From: Methylophilaceae bacterium LSUCC0717
GTDB taxonomy: Bacteria; Pseudomonadota; Gammaproteobacteria; Burkholderiales; Methylophilaceae
NCBI GenBank assembly: GCA_024919195.1
Contig: CP103436.1
Coordinates: forward strand, 930,001-994,000
Direction: 5' to 3'
DNA length: 64,000 nucleotides
Program-made: the position numbers and the translations under genes
The notes under the pieces: generated by a model
Told to the model about the DNA's origin: nothing
Database searches by the model: none
Seen by the model: only the letters and a program-made list of their open reading frames with translations
In this document: positions 1 through 8,363 of the stretch, in pieces
Layout of the letters: the number at the start of each line of letters is the position of its first letter
Numbering within the stretch: position 1 is the first letter of the stretch

Positions 1-489
1 TATGAATAATGCAATGACAGTAAAAGATTCTCTGATTATGGTTATACCTATCCTGGTTATAACTGCTGATAATTGATCTGCTTCATAAGTTAATTTTGAA
101 ACAAGCATTCCTGCATTGTTGTTATCAAAATATGACACCGGAAGTTTGAGATATTTTTTGAAAGTATCAATCCTGAGATCTGCAACCACACCCCTTGAAG
201 TTTTCCTCATATGATACCCAGACATAAATGATGAACAGGCCCTAATAAGCATTAGCACCATCAGTGAAATGGGCAACATTATTTTTATGGTCGAATTTCC
301 AGTATCAAAACCATTATCAGTAATCTCTTTAAGCAGTGCTAGAAAACCTGTATTGGTTAATGAAAATATCAGCATAAATACGATACTCAATAATAAAGAA
401 AATTTATAATTGAGCGCATATCTTAAAAGTTGTTGATATATTTCTTTGAATTCTGAAAACTTTAAAGGATGTTTTTTTAACTCTGGCAT
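1..489 (-). CDS. msbA: MsbA-type lipid A/lipopolysaccharide exporter (ABC transporter), N-terminal part
   Basis: Partial gene running off the left edge; 163 codons are present from an ATG at 489. The translation starts MPELKKHPLKFSEF and has hydrophobic segments near residues 28-50 and 75-95, then the family-typical stretch with RKTSRGVVADLR, LPVSYFDNN and AGMLVSKLTYEADQ. These match the first transmembrane domain of MsbA-like half transporters, which flip lipid A-core across the inner membrane. The ATP-binding domain lies outside the window. It starts 8 bases after exbD in the same direction, an exbB-exbD-msbA order common in betaproteobacteria. Another type I ABC exporter is the only real alternative. 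Confidence 0.85.
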   Translation of the reverse strand, partial: MPELKKHPLKFSEFKEIYQQLLRYALNYKFSLLLSIVFMLIFSLTNTGFLALLKEITDNGFDTGNSTIKIMLPISLMVLMLIRACSSFMSGYHMRKTSRGVVADLRIDTFKKYLKLPVSYFDNNNAGMLVSKLTYEADQLSAVITRIGITIIRESFTVIALFI

Positions 490-497
490 TGAGAGGT

Positions 498-917
498 TTA
501 ATTAACCTTTGTGGCAAAAGTAACTTTATTAAGACCAGACAGTCTGGCTGCCTCCATAACATTTATCACAGATTGGTGGTTGGACATCGCATCAGCATTA
601 ATAATGACTGTAGGGAGATCGTTATTAAATTTTGATTTTAAATTTTTCAATTCCTCTAGGATACCAGCAATGGTATTGTCCGTGATTTGTACTTCGTTAA
701 TAAAGTACTGATTATCACTGGTAATTACAATATCCACTTTATCAAGATCTTTGTCTTGAGGTATTGCCTCAGCAGTTGGAAGATTGATTTTTAATTCACT
801 AAATTTAGAGAACGTTGTGCTTACGACAAGAAAAATAATGATCACCAGTAAAACATCTATAAGAGGAATAAAGTTTATCTCCAATTCATCTTCTTGACTG
901 CCTCTTCTGAAATTCAT
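498..917 (-). CDS. exbD: ExbD/TolR-family proton channel subunit
   Basis: A 139-residue protein with one membrane segment near residues 16-37 that carries an aspartate (D21) at the position of the proton-conducting residue of ExbD/TolR, followed by a periplasmic domain. With ExbB it forms the proton-driven motor that energises TonB- or Tol-type outer-membrane processes. It lies 3 bases after exbB and just before msbA. No tonB or tolA is visible nearby, so whether it powers TonB-dependent uptake (a receptor is encoded at 57145-59322) or another process is inference. The family call is firm. Confidence 0.92.
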   Translation of the reverse strand: MNFRRGSQEDELEINFIPLIDVLLVIIIFLVVSTTFSKFSELKINLPTAEAIPQDKDLDKVDIVITSDNQYFINEVQITDNTIAGILEELKNLKSKFNNDLPTVIINADAMSNHQSVINVMEAARLSGLNKVTFATKVN

Positions 918-920
918 TAG

Positions 921-1526
921 TTATTTTCCTTTATGATGAATGATTTCAACCAAGGTAATGGCCTGCTGTTCCATCTCAACTATAAGTGACTCAACTTTAT
1001 TTTTAAAAAATCTGTACATAATCATCGCTGGAACAGCTACAACAATTCCACCGGCTGTATTGTATAAGGCTATTGAAATCCCCCTAGCAAAAACAGTAAC
1101 ATCGGCACCGCTGCTTGTGAATGAGCTAAACAATTCAACCATACCAATAATAGTCCCAAAAAGACCAAGTAGTGGAGCAACTGTTGCAATGGTTCCTAAA
1201 GTAGATAAGTATTTTTCTAATTTATGAAAAACTGCCCTTCCAGTTTCTTCAATTGATTCTTTTATCAATCCAGGAGAACTAGAGATATGATCAAGCGCGG
1301 TAGCAAATATTTCACCTAAGTAGGAGTGCTCCCTCAACAAGTCAATGGATTTCTTATTGACCCCTTTTTGGTCAATTAATGTTCTGACTTCATTCAATAA
1401 ATTTTTTGGTGCAATTATTTCTGCCCTTAAGGACCAAAATCTTTCAATGATAATTGCTAGAGCAAGAATTGAAGCAAAAATTAAAGGCCAAATTGGCCAC
1501 CCAGCACCTTGAATAATATCCCACAC
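921..1526 (-). CDS. exbB: ExbB/TolQ/MotA-family proton channel protein
   Basis: A 201-residue inner-membrane protein with a hydrophobic N-terminal helix (about 8-26), a cytoplasmic loop, and two further helices (about 110-135 and 150-175). The segment LGTIATVAPLLGLFGTIIGM is the conserved MotA/TolQ/ExbB signature. It partners ExbD, encoded 3 bases downstream. The gap to lolD upstream is 41 bases, so the whole lolC-lolD-exbB-exbD-msbA block may be one transcript. The length is slightly below the usual 210-240 residues, but all three membrane segments are present. Confidence 0.92.
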   Translation of the reverse strand: MWDIIQGAGWPIWPLIFASILALAIIIERFWSLRAEIIAPKNLLNEVRTLIDQKGVNKKSIDLLREHSYLGEIFATALDHISSSPGLIKESIEETGRAVFHKLEKYLSTLGTIATVAPLLGLFGTIIGMVELFSSFTSSGADVTVFARGISIALYNTAGGIVVAVPAMIMYRFFKNKVESLIVEMEQQAITLVEIIHHKGK

Positions 1527-1567
1527 TCTACAACTCCTTAATAAGCATTAATGATTCAAAAAGAATA

Positions 1568-2233
1568 TTAACATTTTTTCAATTTTCCATCGACAAACTC
1601 AAGTTTGTTTTTAAATTTTTTTAGCACAGATAAGTCATGCGTCACCATTATCAATGAGATTGATTTTTCCTTAGCTAGCTTAATTAGCAAATCAATGACT
1701 ATCCTAGAATTTTTTTTATCCAAATTTCCAGTAGGTTCATCTGCAAATATAATTTTTGGATCGTGGACAACAGCTCTACACACTGCAACCCTCTGCCTTT
1801 CACCACCAGATAATTGATTCGGAAAATGATGCAATCTCTCGCTTAGCCCTACCTGATGAATTAGATTTTTTGCTTTTTTTGTAGCTTTATCATCATCGTA
1901 CCCATTCAATAATAAAGGTATCTTTACATTCTCTAGAACATTAAAATCATTCAATAGATGATGAAACTGGTATATGAATCCAAATTCTTTTCTTCTAAAG
2001 GTAGTCACCTGAGAAGAACTTAAAGAGCTTAAACTCTTTCCTAGTACAGCAACATCTCCCTGATCGAATGTATCCAGCCCGGCAATGATTTGCATAAAAG
2101 TTGTTTTCCCTGACCCAGACACACCAGTTATGACTGAAGATTCATTGATTTCAATTGATAATCGATCAAACAGCGGCTTTTCCAAAGATGGAAATCTTTT
2201 TGTTAAATTTTTAATCTCAACAACATTACTCAT
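1568..2233 (-). CDS. lolD: Lipoprotein-releasing system ATP-binding protein LolD
   Basis: A 221-residue ABC ATPase: Walker A GVSGSGKT at residues 37-44, signature LSGGERQR from 141, Walker B IIFADE at 161-166. It powers release of mature lipoproteins from the inner membrane to the LolA carrier. Its start overlaps the lolC stop by 8 bases (ATGAGTAA), which suggests translational coupling with the permease. Closely related MacB-type ATPases look similar, but the LolC-type partner decides the call. Confidence 0.93.
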   Translation of the reverse strand: MSNVVEIKNLTKRFPSLEKPLFDRLSIEINESSVITGVSGSGKTTFMQIIAGLDTFDQGDVAVLGKSLSSLSSSQVTTFRRKEFGFIYQFHHLLNDFNVLENVKIPLLLNGYDDDKATKKAKNLIHQVGLSERLHHFPNQLSGGERQRVAVCRAVVHDPKIIFADEPTGNLDKKNSRIVIDLLIKLAKEKSISLIMVTHDLSVLKKFKNKLEFVDGKLKKC

Positions 2234-3488
2234 TTTTTAAAATTTCACCAGGATTTAATTTTGCTGCCATTTGGCTGGGGTAAATGGTAGCAAACAAAGA
2301 CAAGATAATTGATACCAGTATTACAGAAAGTATATCCGTAGGAATAATTATTGAAGGAAGTTCATTGATGTAATAAATATCTTTTGATAAAAATTGAATA
2401 TTAAACAAACCTTCAATGAACGGGACAATGGTATTAATATTGGACGCAATTACAACTCCAAAAAACAAGCCTAACAAAGATCCTATAAACCCAATAATGA
2501 ATCCTTGAAAGACAAAAATTCTTATAATTTGAAATTTTGAAAACCCAATAGTCATCAATATTGCTATATCCTTTTTCCTATCCTGCACGCTCATTGCTAA
2601 TGATGCCACTAAATTAAATGCAGCAACGGCGATAATTAAAGTTAAAATTATGGCCATTACTCTCTTTTCCATTTGAATCGCACTAAAAAAATTTTTATTT
2701 TTATTTGTCCAATTACTAATAAATGAATTGATATTCAGATCCATTAGAATTTTTTTTATATCAGACTCAACATTTAACGTTTTATTAGAATCTGTCAATT
2801 GAATTTGCATTGCAGAGAATTTTGTTTTTTGATTTTTAAAAAAAATTTTCTGAGCATCTTGATAATCAATTAGCGCTAAACTGCTATCGAACTCATAAAT
2901 ACCCGCATCAAAAATACCAACAATATGAAATTTTTTTATTGTTGGATAATTTCCGATTGGACTAAAATTGAGTTTAGGAATCAATAATGAAACATCGTCG
3001 CCAATATCAACGTCTAATAATCGTGCAAGATCAACACCAATGATTATCTCAAACGGCTTGCTTGAAAATTTTTTAGAGCCTTTGACAACCTTATTTAAAA
3101 GCTGGTTAACATTATTTTCATATTGAGGATCTATACCTTTAACCAAGACCCCTCTATTGACAGATCTGTTTGACAAAAGACCCTCTCCTGAAACATATGG
3201 TGAAACTGCTTTCACATGTTTCAAATCAGTGATTTTTTTTATTAATAGATTAATTTCATCTTGATTATCTAGGCCGCCAGTAATTTCAATGTGAGATGTG
3301 GCATCAAGGATTCTTTGCTTTAACTCAAAATGAAATCCATTCATAACTGACATCACAACAATTAATGCCATTACACCAATAGATATTCCTAAAATACTTG
3401 AGAAGCCAATAAAAGATAAAAAACGATTTTTACTACCATTGATTAAAATTTTTCTGGATATCCAAAAATCTAAAAGTAAAGATTTCAT
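2226..3488 (-). CDS. lolC: Lipoprotein-releasing system permease LolC/E
   Basis: A 420-residue permease with an N-terminal membrane helix (about 22-50), a large periplasmic domain, and three C-terminal helices in the FtsX-type domain (about 275-410, including SVQDRKKDIAILMTIGFS). It extracts outer-membrane lipoproteins from the inner membrane together with LolD. Only one permease gene is present, as is usual in betaproteobacteria that use a single LolC/E-type protein. It is the first gene of the minus-strand block and faces ribE across 53 bases, so the promoters of both must lie there. Confidence 0.92.
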   Translation of the reverse strand: MKSLLLDFWISRKILINGSKNRFLSFIGFSSILGISIGVMALIVVMSVMNGFHFELKQRILDATSHIEITGGLDNQDEINLLIKKITDLKHVKAVSPYVSGEGLLSNRSVNRGVLVKGIDPQYENNVNQLLNKVVKGSKKFSSKPFEIIIGVDLARLLDVDIGDDVSLLIPKLNFSPIGNYPTIKKFHIVGIFDAGIYEFDSSLALIDYQDAQKIFFKNQKTKFSAMQIQLTDSNKTLNVESDIKKILMDLNINSFISNWTNKNKNFFSAIQMEKRVMAIILTLIIAVAAFNLVASLAMSVQDRKKDIAILMTIGFSKFQIIRIFVFQGFIIGFIGSLLGLFFGVVIASNINTIVPFIEGLFNIQFLSKDIYYINELPSIIIPTDILSVILVSIILSLFATIYPSQMAAKLNPGEILKNE

Positions 3489-3529
3489 TTGAAAAAAATC
3501 ATTTGTTAAATGATGATGAGTTGATCTGT

Positions 3530-3535
3530 TAGAAT
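3530..3535 (+). promoter_or_regulatory. Candidate -10 element close to the ribE start
   Basis: TAGAAT ends 6 bases before the ribE ATG, which would put transcription initiation at or next to the start codon. I see no clear -35 box at the right spacing, nor a Shine-Dalgarno sequence. In an A/T-rich region such a match can arise by chance. Confidence 0.3.
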
Positions 3536-3541
3536 TATGGC

Positions 3542-4111
3542 ATGTTTACAGGGATTATTAAAACAATTGGTAAGGTCATTAGTATCAAAGATATTGATAC
3601 TGACATACAATTGACGATTGAATATGACGGAAAATTTAATATCGAGCTTGGTGATAGCATTTGTGTCAACGGGGCATGTTTGACCGTAACACACTTTACT
3701 AACAATACTCTTGATTTTTACTTGTCCCAAGAGACACTTACAAAAGTAGTTCCATTTTATTTACATCAAGAAGTTAATTTGGAAGAGTCATTAAAAATTG
3801 GGGATAAAGTCGGTGGCCATTTTGTTTTTGGTCATATTGACTCAAAAGCTATCTTAAAAGACATAAAAAAAGCATCTGATTCGCAAATTTGGGTTATGGA
3901 GATTCCGAGCGAATTTCAAAAATTTATAGCTGTTAAAGGATCGGTAGCGATAAACGGAGTTAGCCTGACAGTTAACAAAGTTGATAAAAACAATTTCTTC
4001 CTTAATCTTATTCCTCATACAATAGAGCACACAACATTTAAGAATAATAAAATAAATGATCAATTTAATTTTGAAATTGATATGCTTGCTCGCTATGCAT
4101 TAAATGGTTAA
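3542..4111 (+). CDS. ribE: Riboflavin synthase, alpha chain
   Basis: A 189-residue protein starting MFTGIIKTIG, the classic riboflavin synthase N-terminus, with the two internal lumazine-binding repeats: VNGACLTV at 42-49 and INGVSLTV at 137-144. It converts two molecules of 6,7-dimethyl-8-ribityllumazine to riboflavin. It is a little shorter than the usual 200-220 residues, from a trimmed C-terminus. It sits 3 bases before the DHBP synthase gene. Lumazine synthase (ribH) and nusB, often next in betaproteobacteria, are not here. Confidence 0.95.
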   Translation: MFTGIIKTIGKVISIKDIDTDIQLTIEYDGKFNIELGDSICVNGACLTVTHFTNNTLDFYLSQETLTKVVPFYLHQEVNLEESLKIGDKVGGHFVFGHIDSKAILKDIKKASDSQIWVMEIPSEFQKFIAVKGSVAINGVSLTVNKVDKNNFFLNLIPHTIEHTTFKNNKINDQFNFEIDMLARYALNG

Positions 4112-4114
4112 ATT

Positions 4115-5191
4115 ATGTTAGATAATATTGAATCGATAATTGAAGACCTTAAGTTAGGAAAAATGGTAGTCCTGGTTGATGATGAGGATCGGGAAAATGA
4201 AGGTGATCTGTTTATTCCAGCTGATAATGTATCACCTGAAATTATCAACTTTATGGCTAAATTTGGTAGAGGATTAATTTGTCTAACACTCACTGAAGAA
4301 AAAGCACGCCAGTTAAATCTGCCCTTAATGGTGCAAGAAAATGAAGCAAAACTAGGAACTAATTTTACTGTTTCCATAGAGGCTGCTGATGGAGTAACGA
4401 CTGGAATTTCAGCTAGCGATCGATCAACTACAGTCAAAGCTGCCATTCATCCTAATGCAACAAAAAATAGTATTGTTCGGCCTGGACATATCTTTCCATT
4501 AATATCACATTCAGGTGGAGTCCTATATAGAGCAGGTCATACAGAAGCTGGTTGTGATTTGTCACAAATCGCTGGATTCCAACCTTATGGTGTAATTTGT
4601 GAAATTCTGAACGATGATGGATCGATGGCTCGTCTCGATGATCTAAAAGATTTTGCAAAAAAACATCATTTAAAAATTGGCTCCATTGCTGACCTCATTG
4701 AGTATAGAAGAAAAAAAGAAAAACTTATTTTAAGAACTGAAGAGGATGTTGTTTCAACAGCATTTGGAGAGTTTAAACTTATTACTTATAAGGATAAAAT
4801 TTCTAACAGTATTCATTTAGCTTTTGTAAAAGGAGAAATTGATCCCAATGATGACGTCATGGTGAGAGTGCATGAGCCATTAACAATTCTCGACTTTATT
4901 GTAAAAAATGACAAACATTCATGGACGCCTAATGAAGCTTTTAAAAAAATATCTAAAGAAAAAAATGGAGTCATGTTATTTCTCAATTACGGCTCTTCAA
5001 CTAATCTGAAGAAAATTGGTGATCTAGACCAGCAGCCAAAAAATAAAGAAAATGATCTGAGAAATTATGGAATTGGCTCTCAAATACTGGTTGATCTTGG
5101 TATAAAAAATATGAAACTATTAGCATCACCCAGGAAAATGCCTAGCATGATGGGTTTTGGTTTAGAGGTAAAAGAATTTATAGAAAAATAA
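4115..5191 (+). CDS. ribB: 3,4-dihydroxy-2-butanone-4-phosphate synthase with degenerate GTP cyclohydrolase II-like domain (RibBX type)
   Basis: A 358-residue two-domain protein. Residues 1-200 are a complete RibB domain: DDEDRENEGD at 22-31 and HSGGVLYRAGHTEAGC from 132. RibB makes the four-carbon unit for lumazine from ribulose 5-phosphate. Residues about 205-358 align in layout with GTP cyclohydrolase II (RibA) but contain no cysteine at all (the last is C162), so the three zinc-binding cysteines of RibA are absent. This matches the known RibBX hybrids of proteobacteria, whose C-terminal domain lacks cyclohydrolase activity. A separate ribA is expected elsewhere. The usual automatic name, bifunctional RibBA, would probably be wrong. 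Confidence 0.9.
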   Translation: MLDNIESIIEDLKLGKMVVLVDDEDRENEGDLFIPADNVSPEIINFMAKFGRGLICLTLTEEKARQLNLPLMVQENEAKLGTNFTVSIEAADGVTTGISASDRSTTVKAAIHPNATKNSIVRPGHIFPLISHSGGVLYRAGHTEAGCDLSQIAGFQPYGVICEILNDDGSMARLDDLKDFAKKHHLKIGSIADLIEYRRKKEKLILRTEEDVVSTAFGEFKLITYKDKISNSIHLAFVKGEIDPNDDVMVRVHEPLTILDFIVKNDKHSWTPNEAFKKISKEKNGVMLFLNYGSSTNLKKIGDLDQQPKNKENDLRNYGIGSQILVDLGIKNMKLLASPRKMPSMMGFGLEVKEFIEK

Positions 5192-5214
5192 AAATTGTGT
5201 TATTATTCAATGCG

Positions 5215-5243
5215 TTGAAATACACCTACAAAAAATCTAAATT
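5215..5243 (+). promoter_or_regulatory. Candidate sigma-70 promoter for ruvX-pyrB
   Basis: TTGAAA (5215-5220) and TAAATT (5238-5243) are separated by 17 bases, in the 96-base gap between the riboflavin genes and ruvX. The -10 box is imperfect. The predicted transcript would begin about 38 bases before the ruvX ATG. No attenuator hairpin was seen. Confidence 0.4.
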
Positions 5244-5287
5244 CAACTTTGGTTTTCTTAAACCCTTCCCCATCTTTTTTTTAAATC

Positions 5288-5773
5288 ATGACGAAATTAA
5301 ATAATTATGATCTTAAAGAAATAAATGAAAGAAAAGGATCAGTGCTTGCATTTGATTTGGGTATAAAAAAAACTGGTGTAGCGGTTGGTAATAACGTCCT
5401 TAAAACTTCAAGAAACCTGGTTACTTTTTATTCAAAAAATAAAAATCAGCGAATTGACAAAATTAAACAACTTGTTAACGAATGGCAGCCAATATATTTA
5501 GTCCTAGGACTGCCATCAAATCAAGATTCAAGCTCTAATGAAATGACAAAGTTTTGTTTAAATGCAGCAAGAGAAATCGAAAAAAATATAAATCTACCCA
5601 TTTTCTTTGTGAATGAAAATTACAGCTCAACATCTGCTGAAGAGTTAATTAAAAATCTGGGTAATAAAAAACAAAAAAACAATATCTCTCTTGTTGACCA
5701 AATAGCTGCAGACATTATATTGCAATCGCACTTCAATGAAGTTGATAAACAACTAAGGTCTTCAAATGCATAA
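5288..5773 (+). CDS. ruvX: YqgF/RuvX family pre-16S rRNA nuclease
   Basis: A 161-residue RNase H-fold protein with the first strand [15 protein letters not shown] (D23 the first catalytic acidic residue), a central [10 protein letters not shown] motif and the C-terminal [10 protein letters not shown] segment. The family is linked to 5'-end maturation of 16S rRNA and was earlier named a Holliday junction resolvase. It precedes pyrB with an 8-base ATGCATAA overlap. In many proteobacteria pyrR lies between these two genes; here it is absent. The N-terminal extension of about 15 residues is slightly longer than usual. Confidence 0.88.
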   Translation: MTKLNNYDLKEINERKGSVLAFDLGIKKTGVAVGNNVLKTSRNLVTFYSKNKNQRIDKIKQLVNEWQPIYLVLGLPSNQDSSSNEMTKFCLNAAREIEKNINLPIFFVNENYSSTSAEELIKNLGNKKQKNNISLVDQIAADIILQSHFNEVDKQLRSSNA

Positions 5774-6713
5774 CATTCAACTAAATAACGGACAACTTCA
5801 ACATTTGTTGTGTATTGAGGGTCTCTCAAGACAAATTATTGAAGAAATTTTCACTAGAGCTGATTCATTTTTAGATCTTGAAAATAACAATGTCAAAAAA
5901 ACTGATTTATTAAACGGAAAAACAATTTGTAATTTATTTTTTGAAAATAGCACTAGAACCAGAACCACTTTTGAAATTGCAGCAAAAAAACTTTCAGCAG
6001 ATGTTATTAACCTTAATGTAAGCACCTCATCACAATCAAAAGGTGAGTCTATTCTTGATACGATAAATAATTTAATAGCAATGCATGCTGACATGTTTGT
6101 GATTAGACATAACCAGTCGGGTGCTGCTCATTTCATAGCAAAACATATCAATAAAAATATTAAAGTTGTTAATGCAGGTGATGGTTATCATTCACATCCA
6201 ACCCAAGGATTGCTAGATGCATTTACAATTAGACACTATAAAAAAGACTTTAAAAAATTAAAAATTGCAATTGTCGGGGACATTAAGCATTCTAGGGTTG
6301 CTCGTTCCGAAATTAATGCGCTGAATATTCTTGGTGTACCAGAAATAAGAGTGATAGCGCCGCAAACTCTAATGCCTTATGGTGTAAAAGATCTTGGGGT
6401 AATCCCATTTGATAATCTTGATCATGGAGTTAAGGATGTAGACGTGATCATGATGCTTAGGTTACAAAAAGAGAGGATGGATAGTGCATTAATTCCAAGC
6501 CAAGAAGAATATTTCAAAACATATGGTTTAACATCAAAAAGAGTTGATCTGGCTAATCCTGATTGCATTATTATGCACCCAGGCCCAATGAATCGTGGGG
6601 TTGAGATTGAATCCTCAGTTGCAGACTCCAATAAGGCTGTGATCCTTCCTCAGGTCAGTTTTGGAATTGCAATTCGAATGGCTGTTATGTCTTTATTGAT
6701 GGAGAAAAAATGA
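5766..6713 (+). CDS. pyrB: Aspartate carbamoyltransferase catalytic subunit
   Basis: A 315-residue protein with the carbamoyl-phosphate motif [12 protein letters not shown] at 59-70, HPTQGLLDA at 143-151, and the C-terminal [10 protein letters not shown]. It condenses carbamoyl phosphate and aspartate in pyrimidine synthesis. It overlaps ruvX by 8 bases and the next gene by 4 (ATGA). The next gene encodes a dihydroorotase-like protein without catalytic residues, the arrangement known from the Pseudomonas class A enzyme, in which PyrB needs an inactive PyrC homologue to assemble. No regulatory pyrI is present. Confidence 0.95.
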   Translation: MHNIQLNNGQLQHLLCIEGLSRQIIEEIFTRADSFLDLENNNVKKTDLLNGKTICNLFFENSTRTRTTFEIAAKKLSADVINLNVSTSSQSKGESILDTINNLIAMHADMFVIRHNQSGAAHFIAKHINKNIKVVNAGDGYHSHPTQGLLDAFTIRHYKKDFKKLKIAIVGDIKHSRVARSEINALNILGVPEIRVIAPQTLMPYGVKDLGVIPFDNLDHGVKDVDVIMMLRLQKERMDSALIPSQEEYFKTYGLTSKRVDLANPDCIIMHPGPMNRGVEIESSVADSNKAVILPQVSFGIAIRMAVMSLLMEKK

Positions 6714-7984
6714 AATACCTCATCAAAAATATTAATGTTTTTGATTCTAATAGCGAAATACAAACTAATCAGAATATTTATATCAGCAAAGGCAAGATTG
6801 AAAACTTCTCATACAACAAAAATAATAATGACAAGAAATGTCAAATTATCGATGGTGCTAATAAATTATTAGTTCCTGTAATAACAGATCTATATTCAAA
6901 TCTTAAAACTCCTGGTGAGGAGCATAGGTCAATATTAGATCAAGAGATATCCGCTGCGATTGCTGGAGGGATTACTAATGTATGTTGCCAGCCAGCCACC
7001 GACCCAGTTCTTGATGAGCCTAGTCTAATAAAGGATCTTATATCAAAAGCAAATAAAATCTTTCCAATCAACATTAAACCATTTGCAGCAATAACAAAAA
7101 ATTTAGCCGGAGAACAGTTGTCGGAAATGAAAGAGTTATTTGACGCTGGAGCTATCGGATTTTCACAAGCTGAAAAACCCATTATAGATACCAAAGTTCT
7201 CCTAAGGGCTTTTGAATATGCCAAAACTTTTGGATTTACTCTCTTTTTGCGTCCAACTGAAAATTACTTATCAAAAAATACTTATGCAAATGAAAGTTCA
7301 ATTGCGACTAGGCTTGGTTTGAAAGGATCAAATAGAAATTCAGAAATTATTGAAATTTTAAAATATATTGCCTTATCAAAAGACATTGGTACAAAAATTC
7401 ATTTATCCAAAATTTCCTGTAAAGAGTCGCTTGAAATTATCCAAAAGGCAAAAAATGAAAATATTAATGTTACCTGTGATGTTTCTATCAATCAGCTTTT
7501 ATTTAGTGAGCAGGATATTGATGGGTACAACACCAACTATCATCTAGTTCCCCCATTAAGATCAAAAATTGACCAAAAAGAAATTTTTAATAATATTGAA
7601 AATGATGTAATTGATGCTATTTCATCAGATCACTGCCCAGTGGATCTAGATAAAAAAATGCTGCCTTTCGAAGAATCAGAGCCTGGAGCATCATCCTTTG
7701 AAACGTTTCTACCATTGATATTTAAAATTGCACAAGATCAACAGATTAATATTACGAAGTTACTTTCAAAAATTAGTTTGGAACCGTATAAAATTTTAAA
7801 CAATAAAAAATATGATCTTAATAAATGCGCCAATATAGATTTTTGTTTATACGACGAATCTCTAAACTGGATTCCATCACAAAGCTCAATTAAAACGTCA
7901 GGGAAAAATATTCCATTCGAATATGAACTTCAAGGAAGAGTGAGCCATACATTTGTGGATGGAGAAAAAATCTATGAACTTTAG
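6710..7984 (+). CDS. pyrX: Dihydroorotase-like protein, probably non-catalytic partner of aspartate carbamoyltransferase (PyrC' type)
   Basis: A 424-residue amidohydrolase-fold protein of the class I dihydroorotase family. The zinc-binding HxH motif expected near residue 62 reads [10 protein letters not shown] (60-69), and the paired histidines expected near 261 read NQLL. H231 and the later aspartate in SSDHCPVD (305-312) remain. Loss of several metal ligands argues against dihydroorotase activity. By analogy with Pseudomonas PyrC', it likely forms a structural complex with PyrB, encoded just upstream with a 4-base overlap. An active dihydroorotase should be encoded elsewhere. Databases often label such proteins simply dihydroorotase. 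Confidence 0.8.
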   Translation: MKYLIKNINVFDSNSEIQTNQNIYISKGKIENFSYNKNNNDKKCQIIDGANKLLVPVITDLYSNLKTPGEEHRSILDQEISAAIAGGITNVCCQPATDPVLDEPSLIKDLISKANKIFPINIKPFAAITKNLAGEQLSEMKELFDAGAIGFSQAEKPIIDTKVLLRAFEYAKTFGFTLFLRPTENYLSKNTYANESSIATRLGLKGSNRNSEIIEILKYIALSKDIGTKIHLSKISCKESLEIIQKAKNENINVTCDVSINQLLFSEQDIDGYNTNYHLVPPLRSKIDQKEIFNNIENDVIDAISSDHCPVDLDKKMLPFEESEPGASSFETFLPLIFKIAQDQQINITKLLSKISLEPYKILNNKKYDLNKCANIDFCLYDESLNWIPSQSSIKTSGKNIPFEYELQGRVSHTFVDGEKIYEL

Positions 7985-8002
7985 TTTCTAATAACAAAAT
8001 AC

Positions 8003-8030
8003 TTGCATCATTAAATAGAAGCAATATAAT
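8003..8030 (+). promoter_or_regulatory. Sigma-70 promoter of the KPAAK repeat gene
   Basis: TTGCAT (8003-8008) and a consensus TATAAT (8025-8030) are separated by 16 bases. The predicted start, near 8037, gives a leader of about 37 bases before the ATG at 8074, which has a purine-rich GGGAGTAAGAGAG ribosome-binding region. With the terminator at 8326 this makes the repeat gene its own transcription unit. Confidence 0.6.
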
Positions 8031-8073
8031 TACCATTCATTCTTTAATGTTATTTTCAGGGAGTAAGAGAGAT

Positions 8074-8301
8074 ATGTTAGAAAAATTAATTAATGCATTA
8101 TTGGGTAAAGATACAAAATCAGAACCAAAGAAACCAGCAGCTAAGAAACCAGCAGCTAAGAAACCAGCAGCTAAGAAACCAGCAGCTAAGAAACCAGCAG
8201 CTAAGAAACCAGCAGCTAAGAAACCAGCAGCTAAGAAACCAGCAGCTAAGAAACCAGCAGCTAAGAAACCAGCAGCTAAGAAACCAGCAGCTAAGAAATA
8301 A
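8074..8301 (+). CDS. Small lysine/alanine/proline-rich repeat protein (KPAAK repeats), function unknown
   Basis: A 75-residue protein: a 16-residue head, MLEKLINALLGKDTKS, that could form an amphipathic helix, then an almost pure tail of eleven KPAAK pentapeptides. The ATG at 8074 is preferred over the in-frame ATG at 8047 because GGGAG lies just upstream of it. The tail resembles histone H1-like C-terminal tails (PAAKK repeats) of some bacterial nucleoid proteins and should be disordered and strongly basic, so nucleic-acid binding is a reasonable inference. No known globular domain is attached. The gene has its own promoter and terminator, which supports it being real. I do not recognise a named family. 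Confidence 0.7.
   Translation: MLEKLINALLGKDTKSEPKKPAAKKPAAKKPAAKKPAAKKPAAKKPAAKKPAAKKPAAKKPAAKKPAAKKPAAKK
8131..8295 (+). repeat. Perfect 15-bp tandem repeat, 11 copies, within the KPAAK gene
   Basis: The unit AAACCAGCAGCTAAG is repeated eleven times without a single mismatch over 165 bases. Because the unit is a multiple of three, gain or loss of copies changes tail length without shifting frame. Identity at synonymous positions points to recent expansion or homogenisation by slippage or recombination. Confidence 0.97.
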
Positions 8302-8325
8302 TCAAATAAAACATATCTCTATTAA

Positions 8326-8353
8326 AAACCAAGCATTTGCTTGGTTTTTTTTT
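8326..8353 (+). terminator. Intrinsic terminator after the KPAAK gene
   Basis: AAACCAAGC and GCTTGGTTT form a 9-bp stem (8326-8334 with 8339-8347) around a 4-base loop, followed by a T run to 8353. It ends the repeat gene 25 bases after its stop codon and lies just before yggS. Confidence 0.9.
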
Positions 8354-8358
8354 ATAAT
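8353..8358 (+). promoter_or_regulatory. Consensus -10 element 5 bases before yggS
   Basis: TATAAT at 8353-8358, overlapping the end of the terminator T run, is followed by TACAT and then the yggS ATG. Transcription would begin at about the start codon, giving a leaderless mRNA. There is no Shine-Dalgarno sequence and the -35 region is poor, so this is suggestive only. Confidence 0.4.
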
Positions 8359-8363
8359 TACAT

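Noticed and set aside
6940..7224. Antisense reading frames of 60-100 codons inside pyrX, leuS, clpB and others
   Set aside because: They are shadows of the conserved genes on the other strand, with no ribosome-binding site or recognisable protein.
8131..8295. Tandem repeat considered as a CRISPR array
   Set aside because: Units are contiguous without spacers, only 15 bp, and in frame within a coding sequence; no cas gene is near.
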